DNA from: Vairimorpha ceranae
Taxonomy: Eukaryota; Microsporidia; Nosematidae
Reading direction: 5' to 3'
Length of the DNA: 64,000 bases
Assembly: GCF_000988165.1 (NCBI RefSeq)
Contig: NW_020169304.1
Coordinates: forward strand, 1-64,000
A model generated the notes under the pieces. That model made no database searches. It worked only from the letters and a program-made list of their open reading frames with translations, and was not told the DNA's origin. Positions 40,741-48,846 of the stretch are shown piece by piece. Position 1 is the first letter of the stretch. Each line of letters opens with the position of its first letter. A program made the translations under genes and the position numbers.

Positions 40741-42156
40741 CAAGATATGATATTTTTTAAAGTTAAAATATGAAATACAAAACAATTATCTCGCTCAGTG
40801 TATGCGAGTTGGTGGCCGGACATATAAAATTACTTTATTACAATGAGATCTTGAAAAAATTTAACCACACGAAATTATGCAGGCTTAGGAAGAATCTAAA
40901 TTTGTCAATGGTGGAATATTTAAGATATCTTATTACGAAATATATTATACAGAGAAGACCGCGCAAGTGCTCTGTAAAATACAAATGTATTTTTCGACAA
41001 AAGAGAAAAATATTTACATTGTACTGAAAGAGTCAATTATCATACCACATGTCTATACAATGTGATAAAGTGTTGTCACGTGACTATATGAGAAGACACA
41101 CTTAAAATGATTATGAAGACTCAACAACAGACAGTCAAAGGTTCTTTATTAATTTAGAAGAACAAATTGGAGAAAATGAACTAATAAACTTATTAAATAA
41201 AGGAATGGTGCAGCTTGGAGACGAAAATCAACAATGTATTCTCATTTAAATTAAATTTTTTATTTAATTAGACATAGCAAGGGCCTTTAAGGTCATTCAC
41301 TTACTATTGTGTAACTAATAAGGTAAAAAAAAGAGATCAGAAGGGATTAAAGTACAGAAATACAAACAAGTTAGAAAGCGTAAATAAGATTATTCTTAAA
41401 TATTTAAAGTGAAATATAGTAAATTAGATAAATTTTTATTAGACGAGATTAATAAAGATATTTTGATAGATGAAGTCGAAATAATATTATTTGACACTCA
41501 TAGACCAGCAGCATTCAAAAAAGGGCGCAAATATGTGTGCTTGTAATCCATTTAGAATCTTTCTACAAATCCAAGAACAAAATTATTTTATACGTGGTGA
41601 CGTGGAACGGTTTATAACAAAATGTCACAGCAGTATAAAACTTACATCGGGATTGACAATTGAATTTGGCATATTGTTATTTCAAAATGATAATGTAAAG
41701 CTTAGCTATGTAAAGACGCAGTAGAAGTCTTACACAGCTAAAGAAATTGTCAATATGTAGAAGATGCACAGTACAAATAGAAGAGCTAATCGATAAGCAG
41801 GTATTTATTGTAGAATAAAGAAAATACAATAATTAATTAAAACTTCACCCCAAAATAAATTTTTCTATTGTCTTACTAGTATTTTATATGCTTCTTAGAA
41901 ACAATAAAAAGCAAGAAAATCCACACAACTAGATTTAATTAAAAAGTATATAATTTTGCTTAACAAACTTGTAAAATGGCTTGCTATTAAAATATTTGTA
42001 TTCAATTGACTTTAAATAACTAACATTGCTTTTTCGATGTTTATTATAAAAAATTGGAATTTTATAAGAAAGCAATATCATTAATTTTTTATTTGAAGAT
42101 ATGACATAAAAAATCACTAATTATAGATAATTACTAAAAGATGTATAAACAGTATT
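40741..42156. other. Region of decayed sequence, mostly unassigned
   Basis: About 1.4 kb without an intact gene. Short frames at 40770-41027 (very basic C-terminus) and 41491-41724 read like protein remnants. At 41400-41520 the translation L-D-E-I-N-K-D-I then I-I-L-F-D-T-H-R-P resembles the D-T/S-H-R-P motif of Cdc45, but the match is short. From about 41830 to 42156 no coding signal is seen. Confidence 0.4.
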
Positions 42157-42834
42157 CTATTCAATAAGAGATCTAGGTACCTGTATTTCAAAATAAATTT
42201 TTTCTTCATTTTTAAATAAAAATTGCAAGCATAAAACATTAGCACTAAATAAAAACAGAACATTATCTACAAAATTTAGTATTGGATGTACAATATCTGT
42301 CCATTCATTACTACAGCAGAATGATAACTCGCCCGTCTCTATAAAAGACAGTTTCTTTATTTCAATTTCTTCTATTGCTTCTTTTCCAATTTTCCTTATA
42401 AATAGCTTTGTATCTTCTATCTCATATTTAACAAGGCCGGTCATATTTGAAAAGATAGATATAACCTTATTCGTAACTACAAATTTCGTATAGATGTCTA
42501 ATATTTCTTCATATTGGTGGTGTATACTTAGCGTAAATGGAATTTTGATATAAGAAATAGATGTGTACACTTTAACTTGATCAATGTTTACTTCAAAATT
42601 ATTGGTATCTAGAAGAATTAAAGCATCATATAAATATTTCGGATTTATAGTAAATTTATTGCATGATTCAGAAGTGTTAAATATTGTATTTGGTATGTTA
42701 ATGTAATATTTTTGTAAGGCAATAGATTCTAAGAGCATTGAATCTTTATTTATGCTTAGATTTATTTTATCTTTATTCTTAAATATTGAAAGAATAGACA
42801 TAAAAATATTTTTATTTTTTAGTTCTACAATCAT
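42157..42834 (-). CDS. Possible sliding-clamp-like protein (9-1-1 subunit)
   Basis: A 225-residue protein whose ends resemble PCNA-fold proteins: an N-terminal strand-helix-strand M-I-V-E-L-K-N with I-N-L-S-I-N-K-D, and a C-terminal block V-L-C-L-Q-F-L-F-K followed by I-Y-F-E-I. The L-x-L-Q-F/Y pattern near the end recalls Rad1 or Hus1 of the checkpoint clamp. It is clearly not PCNA itself, being too divergent and lacking its conserved motifs. This is a low-certainty assignment. There is only a GCC before the start. Confidence 0.35.
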   Translation of the reverse strand: MIVELKNKNIFMSILSIFKNKDKINLSINKDSMLLESIALQKYYINIPNTIFNTSESCNKFTINPKYLYDALILLDTNNFEVNIDQVKVYTSISYIKIPFTLSIHHQYEEILDIYTKFVVTNKVISIFSNMTGLVKYEIEDTKLFIRKIGKEAIEEIEIKKLSFIETGELSFCCSNEWTDIVHPILNFVDNVLFLFSANVLCLQFLFKNEEKIYFEIQVPRSLIE

Positions 42835-44220
42835 AGAAGGCTAAAAAAAATATAGAAAGTAATACTATAAAGTAATTGTTTTTTAGATTGAAAATTTAAT
42901 TGAAATATTTATAAATTGGAGTACATCCTTGTATTATTTAGATATTATGTCAAGTACAGTTTTTTATTATTTGATAATAAAACTATCAAAATGTTATAAT
43001 AGCTTGTAGAGTAAAGACTCAAAAAGTAGTGTTAAGATAATAGATATTTATAAAATTGTATAATGCCATGTCTATGTGAAATGTTGCAGCATTCTAAGAA
43101 TGAAAGATATAAAGACCTGTGTTTAATAAAAGCTTTCATAGAGGATATATTTTATTTATAAGTTTCTTTAAGTGCTTTTATAATTGTTAAAAGGATTTTA
43201 TTAATTATTGGAAGAACCAATACTTTATTGTGATTAAAGATTCTTTTATTGGCTACCGTTAGTCAGTTCTTGAAGGGCATGCCAATATTAAAATTAATAT
43301 TTGACGAAGAAATTCTTTATAGTTATAAACTTTGTACTTAGTTATTAACACTAGCTAGTCAATTTTTGTTCTAAATTACAATTTTAAAAGTTGTTTTATT
43401 GTAATTTTATTATTAACAAAATGAAATATGAAGCTGATTTAAGAACTGGTTTGTAAATATTATATTTTTATATGACAACTCTTTAGATACTAACATTTAT
43501 TTATTGTTACTTTTATAAAACTTAAGTACTATTACAATCTTAACTATGTTAAAATTTCAATTTAAAAATTTATTATTTTAGATGTAAAACACCAAATAAA
43601 TTTAATTTTTTTACTAAAATACAATGAAAAAACTTTATTGTCTATAAATTTTATACTTTAGTGTGTATTAAGCTAGATTAATTATATTTTTTTTATATTA
43701 ATTTTTTTAAAAGCTGTCAATATTTTATAGCTTTTAAGACAAATAGACATTTTTAACAATTTTGAAAAGTAATAAAAAGTTTTTTCTTTTTTGTTAAAAG
43801 ACAAAAAATAAGGTACATGTCAAACTTTAAATTGATTCAAAACAAAACTAGTAAATTTAAAAAGTATTAGTATCTTTTTTATTTAATTTTATCTATATAA
43901 AACAACATTTTTTTTAAAATTATATTTTTAAAATTCAAATAGTTAGACAGATTCAAATATAAATCAACATGTTTGATGTCAAAAACTCAAAATAAAAACA
44001 TTTAAAATAAATTCCGCATAATTTGTAGAAATTCTCAATGACGCGCCGGTGAGTCATGTCCAAAAATTAGAATTGAATTTTGAACATTTCAATTAAAAAA
44101 AATTCTAAGAAAATGTTATGACATTTAAAAAATTACGCAAAATAAATATAAAATAAAGACATTAAAATATAAAATAACTTCTAATATGTTACAATTTATT
44201 TTCTATAATTTATAACCCAA
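42835..44220. other. Longest intergenic region (1.4 kb), with possible gene remnant
   Basis: Mostly featureless AT-rich DNA between two divergent genes. Around 43150-43340 a plus-strand translation reads N-Y-W-K-N-Q-Y-F-I-V-I-K-D-S-F-I-G-Y, like the PH-domain segment of PX-PH phospholipase D (W-F-V-V-K-D-S-F-L), followed by stops. Near 44036-44058 is an unusually GC-rich short element. CCC at 44216-44218 is the start signal of the next gene. Confidence 0.45.
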
Positions 44221-45198
44221 ATGATAGAAAAGAAAGATGTTAAATGTATTAAAAAGACACATTGTGGAATATTTTATGATAATTTTATTGTTTATATTAA
44301 AAACAAATTTGTTAAAACAAATTTACAAGAACTAAGAATAATGAATAAGCCTATTATTATAAAATATGAAGAAGAAAAATTAATACAGTACGAATATTAT
44401 AAAAGAATTGGATTAAGACACCCATTTTTAGTAAATATTTTATTTGGATTTCAAGATTATGATAATTTATATTTATTTTCTGATTTTGCAAATACGAATT
44501 TTATAGATTTTTTAAGATTACGAAACGTTTTTACCAAAAAAGCAGCAAAATTTTACATTTGTGAAATTATTTTAGCTGTAGAATATTTACATAGTAAAAG
44601 ACTTACCTATGGGTTTTTTATTTTTAAAAATATTTTTGTAAATGATGCAGGACATATAAAAATGAAATACGATTTTTTAAATGCCATTTTAGAAAAACGC
44701 GGAGGTGTTCGTGATTTTATAGAATATACAGCGCCTGAATATATTTTAACGGGTATAATAACACAATCTACAGATATTTGGCAAATAGGAATAATATTGT
44801 ACCATATGTTAATTGGAAATACACCATTTGAAAATGATTCTTATGATACAATTAAACAAGGAATTTTAACAGATGATATAATATTTCCTGATTTTATAGA
44901 TAGTCATGCGAAGGATCTTATTTGTAAATTATTAGAAAAAGATCCAAGTAAGCGTATTAATTTTATGCAAATTAAAAGTCACGAATTTTTCAAAAATGTA
45001 AACTGGGATGCAGTGTACAATAAAGAGTTAGAACCACCTTTCTTTTTTAAAGAAGTAGATAAATATAAAAATGCATCCCCTGCAGACTTAGATAAAATAT
45101 ATACATCTGATTATTATAAAAATCAGACTAAAGATGGATATGGTAAAGTGTTTAGATATTTTGGCACAGTAGATGTAGAAGATCCATATGTAAAATAA
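44221..45198 (+). CDS. PKA/AGC-type pseudokinase
   Basis: A 325-residue protein whose overall order follows the PKA catalytic subunit: H-P-F-L-V near residue 75, F-Y-I-C-E-I-I-L-A-V-E-Y-L-H-S at 110-125, A-P-E-Y-I-L near 172, D-I-W-Q-I-G-I-I-L-Y near 187, K-D-P-S-K-R-I and a PKA-like C-tail with P-P-F-F-F. All phosphotransfer motifs are changed. The Gly-rich loop is absent. The usual Lys of A-M-K falls at Arg (E-L-R-I-M). Y-R-D-L-K-P-E-N reads Y-G-F-F-I-F-K-N (F132, I134; Asn137 kept). The D-F-G site reads Y-D-F or D-F-L (150-153). It must be non-catalytic or use an unusual mechanism; a scaffold or regulator of a real PKA is an inference. The frame is intact, with CCC just upstream. Confidence 0.85.
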   Translation: MIEKKDVKCIKKTHCGIFYDNFIVYIKNKFVKTNLQELRIMNKPIIIKYEEEKLIQYEYYKRIGLRHPFLVNILFGFQDYDNLYLFSDFANTNFIDFLRLRNVFTKKAAKFYICEIILAVEYLHSKRLTYGFFIFKNIFVNDAGHIKMKYDFLNAILEKRGGVRDFIEYTAPEYILTGIITQSTDIWQIGIILYHMLIGNTPFENDSYDTIKQGILTDDIIFPDFIDSHAKDLICKLLEKDPSKRINFMQIKSHEFFKNVNWDAVYNKELEPPFFFKEVDKYKNASPADLDKIYTSDYYKNQTKDGYGKVFRYFGTVDVEDPYVK

Positions 45199-45366
45199 TA
45201 AATTTTTTGACAACCATTTTTAGATTAAAGTTGCATAAATAGTAAATATTTATATAGTTTGTTTAAAATTAAATAGAATTTACAAACAAACTGTCAAATA
45301 AATATAAAATTTGTTTTTTTATAATTTAAATTGAACAATTACCAGAAAATGAATGCAACATATTTT

Positions 45367-45431
45367 TGTGCAAAAAAACTATTGGTGCAAAAAATTACTG
45401 GTACATAAAAACTATTAGTACATAAAAATTA
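45367..45431. repeat. Four imperfect 16-17-bp tandem repeats
   Basis: Adjacent copies of TTGGTGCAAAAAATTAC-like units (GTGCAAAAAA or GTACATAAAA then CTATT or TTACTG). They lie between the pseudokinase and the SDR gene ends (convergent) and are non-coding. Confidence 0.65.
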
Positions 45432-45466
45432 TACCTACTAAGAATCAATCATCAAGAACCAATTTA

Positions 45467-46381
45467 TTAGTCAAACTCCTTAATAGCACAAGTTGGAGCT
45501 TTTTCTTTCTCCTCTGTTGTGATAGGAGCTTTTTCTTTCTCCTCTGTTGTGATAGGAGCCTTTTTTTTCTCCTCTGTTGTGATAGGAGCTTTTTCTTTCT
45601 CCTCTGTTGCGATAGGAGCTTTTTCTTTCTCCTCTGTTGTGATAGGAGCTCTTTCTTTCTCCTCTGTTGCGATAGCAGCCCCTTCTAACACTTCAGATAA
45701 AAAATACTTAGATATCCTGTCCAGCACCCAGTTTTTTACAAAACTGGGCAGAGCACCTTTAATTGTCTCAGTAAGCGTAAATACCCGAGGTAGAAATAGA
45801 GACTTTTTATCAGTTTTTATAGCATCAACTACACTTTCTGCCACATTATTAACATCTAACGTACCATAATCTTTAATCTCTTTAAACATATCAGTATTAA
45901 TTTTATAAGGATACACAATCAGTGTATCATGTCCTTCCCGTTGCAAACCTTCATTAAAGGTGTGTATAAAACTTTTACATGCACAGTACATAGAGTAATA
46001 TTCCATACCATTAAATGCTAATACAGAATCTATAAATACAAATTTCTTATGCTTCACATTCTTAAAAAACCACAGGTGACTACTTATGTTGAGTGCTATC
46101 ATTTCACACATCTCTTTAAATTCTGCATCTTTAACCAGCTTGGGCCCCATACTCATCCCTACATTAGCAATAAATACGTCAACCGTAAAAGGCTGAGGTC
46201 TCTCTTTTAACAAGTCACATCGAACATAACTAACGTTAGGAAGTTCACTAAGCTCTTGACACATGTCAGAACTATCAACGACCACAACTTCTTCACAAAT
46301 ATTAACTAGAATCTTTACAAGGGCTAGTCCTAATCCTCCATTTCCACCTGAAATACCAACTATTGAACCCAATAAATTCAT
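45467..46381 (-). CDS. SDR16C-like short-chain dehydrogenase with decapeptide repeat tail
   Basis: A 304-residue protein. Residues 1-235 are a classical short-chain dehydrogenase: cofactor loop G-I-S-G-G-N-G-G-L-G (9-18), an N-V-G stretch replacing N-A-G (73-75), catalytic S119, Y132 and K136 (Y-C-A-C-K), and the I-V-Y-P-Y-K-I-N-T-D-M-F segment seen in SDR16C retinol/steroid dehydrogenases. A C-terminal membrane-associated helix lies near 205-230. Residues 236-297 are six copies of a ten-residue unit, E-E-K-E-K-A-P-I-T-T and variants, absent from the paralogue at 47.2 kb. The substrate is unknown (a lipid or sterol alcohol is plausible). CCC upstream (GGG 46383-46385) supports the start. Confidence 0.8.
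   Translation of the reverse strand: MNLLGSIVGISGGNGGLGLALVKILVNICEEVVVVDSSDMCQELSELPNVSYVRCDLLKERPQPFTVDVFIANVGMSMGPKLVKDAEFKEMCEMIALNISSHLWFFKNVKHKKFVFIDSVLAFNGMEYYSMYCACKSFIHTFNEGLQREGHDTLIVYPYKINTDMFKEIKDYGTLDVNNVAESVVDAIKTDKKSLFLPRVFTLTETIKGALPSFVKNWVLDRISKYFLSEVLEGAAIATEEKERAPITTEEKEKAPIATEEKEKAPITTEEKKKAPITTEEKEKAPITTEEKEKAPTCAIKEFD
45496..45675 (-). repeat. Six 30-bp tandem coding repeats in the SDR gene
   Basis: Six near-identical 30-bp units (gene-sense translation E-E-K-E-K-A-P-I-T-T with A-P-I-A-T and K-K variants). The DNA identity, with only a few changes, points to recent expansion. The encoded tail is charged and probably disordered. Confidence 0.9.
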
Positions 46382-47216
46382 TGGGATTAAGAAAAAAAAT
46401 TATTTAAATAGTCGCTTAATTATTTAAAAATTAATTAAATTTATTTTAAATGTATATAATTGAATGGCAAATATACTATTAACGTCTTTTAATTTATAAA
46501 TTATAATCTTAATTTATATCTGTAATTTAGATCATTAAAATCTAAATTATTTTACTGTTATAAATTTTGTTAAATTTAATATTATTTAAGAATTTAATTA
46601 TAAAATATAACGGTAAATTTTCAAGAAGTAAAGTGAAATAATCTGTAATTTATTGAGAATTGACAATCAAATTTGATTGTTTTTATTTTATACACAAAAT
46701 TTTAAAAAGTTTTAGGTTACACTAAAATTTACTACATAAATAAGCAAAAAAATTAATTACATGTTTTTTGATAAATTTTAAAATAAAACTTTCTAAAATA
46801 ATTTAAAATTCTTTTGTAATTTTCTTTACAACTTAAAAGTATTTAAATATAAATTTTATTTAACAGGCTGTGAAATTTAAGCCAAGAAGAAAAGGTCTTT
46901 TTACCTTTATTGTAAGAAAGTAATATATGTAACAGTAAAGTAAAAAATAATAAATTTAGGTTTTGTTTAGTTAGTCTTAAATATTATTAATGTTTTTTAA
47001 CTTAAAAGATGTTAAAACAACATAATGTTAGGTATCTTCCTCTTAAAGTATACATTTATATAAATATATTTACTAAAGTACTTTCCTCTTAAATTATAAA
47101 TTAACATGTAAATATATTTGCTTTTGATGATAAATTACAAAATTAGTTAAATGTTTATAAATATTCAAATATTTTATAACTATTTATGCGCATAAAATTG
47201 TAAAATTTAAAAATAT
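46382..47216. other. Intergenic region between tandem SDR genes
   Basis: About 835 bp of AT-rich DNA with a partial duplication of CTTCCTCTTAAA around 47034 and 47083. No coding sequence or RNA gene is visible. Confidence 0.55.
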
Positions 47217-47912
47217 TTAATTAACTTTCTTTTTTCTTAAAAAAAGTTTAGATACATTAGATAATATCCAACTTTCAACACAGAAGGGTATAATTCTAAA
47301 TATAAACACAAATATTCTAAAAAACCAAGGTATCCAAATTTCCCTTTTATCCTTTTCTATTCCCAATACAACCTGTTTTGCTACATCTTCAGCTTTAAGA
47401 GTATAAATATCTTTTACTTCTTTAAACATTGGTGTATCAATTTTATAAGGATAAACAATCAGTGTATCCTTCCCTTCTCGTATTAGACTGTGATTAAGAA
47501 TTCTAATAAATGCTTTACTGGCAGCATAAAAAGAATATTTTTCTAGCCCTACATAAGAAAGTACAGAATTAATAAACACAAACTTTTTATACTTAAAATT
47601 TTTATAAAACCATATTTGTAAGGAAATGTTTACATGTATCATTTTACACATCTCTTCATAGGACATATCATCTACTGTTTTAGGACCAACAGACATTCCC
47701 AGATTAGATATAAAAATATCTACATCTTGAATAGGTGGTTTCTCATTACTTAAATCTATTCTAATATAAGTTATTTTATCATGTTTAAGAAGTTGTTCAG
47801 ATCTATCGATAATTATTATTCTACTACATTTATTCAATAGTAACTTGACTATTTCTCTTCCAAGGCCTTTATTGCCAGCTGTTATACAAACTGTTTTATT
47901 TGTTAATATCAT
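47217..47912 (-). CDS. SDR16C-like short-chain dehydrogenase (tandem paralogue)
   Basis: A 231-residue short-chain dehydrogenase closely related to the upstream neighbour on the same strand. It has T-A-G-N-K-G-L-G-R (11-19), catalytic S116, Y129 and K133 (Y-A-A-S-K), and the I-V-Y-P-Y-K-I-D-T-P-M-F-K-E-V-K stretch shared with the other copy. A hydrophobic segment near 197-215 followed by a basic end suggests membrane attachment, as in SDR16C/HSD17B11-type enzymes. It lacks the decapeptide repeat tail. The two genes likely arose by tandem duplication followed by divergence. GGG at 47918-47920 (CCC in gene sense) supports the start. Confidence 0.82.
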   Translation of the reverse strand: MILTNKTVCITAGNKGLGREIVKLLLNKCSRIIIIDRSEQLLKHDKITYIRIDLSNEKPPIQDVDIFISNLGMSVGPKTVDDMSYEEMCKMIHVNISLQIWFYKNFKYKKFVFINSVLSYVGLEKYSFYAASKAFIRILNHSLIREGKDTLIVYPYKIDTPMFKEVKDIYTLKAEDVAKQVVLGIEKDKREIWIPWFFRIFVFIFRIIPFCVESWILSNVSKLFLRKKKVN

Positions 47913-48007
47913 AAATAGGGTAGCCTTGTAAAAATATTTATATTATGTGTCATATATATCAAAAACAATTAAGCTTATAAGTTATATTAAATTTTATGAT
48001 AAAAGAT

Positions 48008-48724
48008 TTATTTATATTTAAGTAGTTCTTCTTTGTTAATTTTATAATTATTAATTTTTTCCTTATAAATCTGCTTTTTTATTTCTTCATATCTATTTAC
48101 ACTAAAAAGATTAAGCATGTTCCTCATTTGATATAATTTCTTTTGTATTTTATCAAATGAAATATAGAAATCTTTATTTTTATAAAATTCTAAAATTTTT
48201 ATGTGGTTTTTTTCTTTCATAAAATTTAGTGTAGTAAGAAAGTTTACTACATCAAAAAGTTCATATTTTGAAGATAATAAGCCGAATGGTTTTATATTAA
48301 GACTACAAGAATCTTCTGTATCTTTATTTTCTAATATTATTACTTTATTTTCTTTTTTTAAATGTTCAATTTCTCCTTTTTTATTTCGAGTATACATTCT
48401 GTACACAGAAATTCCTAAAGGATCTATAAAATCATAAATATTCTTATTAATTAAACTATTATCTGTTATGAAAATAATATCATACATGTATCCTAAGTTA
48501 AATATAAATTCTTCGGTAAAATGACGTTTAGTAAAAATATAATTAAATTTCCAAAATGAAAATTTATAATTTAACAATGTAGTAAATGGATCTATCACTA
48601 AAATAGTCTTCTTAGATTTGTAAGTCTTAACACTGTCAAAAGAGGCATAAATTTTTTTAAAAATTTTTGTACAGCCAAATGCTAAAGCAAAGGATGAGAA
48701 AATAGGAATATTGGTGTGAATCAT
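48008..48724 (-). CDS. Tim50-like mitosomal import protein (FCP1/HAD fold)
   Basis: A 238-residue protein. A hydrophobic helix near residues 6-18 is followed by an FCP1-type domain of the Tim50 group: K-T-I-L-V-I-D-P-F-T-T-L-L-N (40-53), Y-D-I-I-F-I-T-D-N-S (74-83), then D-P-L-G-I-S-V-Y-R-M-Y-T and K-V-I-I-L-E-N-K. As in Tim50, the catalytic D-x-D-x-T is lost (D-P-F-T-T), in keeping with a non-enzymatic receptor. Tim50 hands precursors to the TIM23 translocase; here it would act in the mitosome. Another degenerate FCP1-like protein cannot be ruled out. CCC upstream (GGG 48728-48730) supports the start. Confidence 0.68.
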   Translation of the reverse strand: MIHTNIPIFSSFALAFGCTKIFKKIYASFDSVKTYKSKKTILVIDPFTTLLNYKFSFWKFNYIFTKRHFTEEFIFNLGYMYDIIFITDNSLINKNIYDFIDPLGISVYRMYTRNKKGEIEHLKKENKVIILENKDTEDSCSLNIKPFGLLSSKYELFDVVNFLTTLNFMKEKNHIKILEFYKNKDFYISFDKIQKKLYQMRNMLNLFSVNRYEEIKKQIYKEKINNYKINKEELLKYK

Positions 48725-48846
48725 TTAGGGTAGAACAAAAATTTGTAATTTTATGAATCTATAAGATTAAATACTTAAAAAATAAATTTATATAAAATTT
48801 CACTCTTTATAAATATTAATCAAATTTAAACTAATATGAACAAGTT

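Noticed and set aside
41075..41084. GTCACGTGAC palindrome (E-box-like)
   Set aside because: Lies in the decayed region far from an intact promoter; a 10-bp palindrome can occur by chance.
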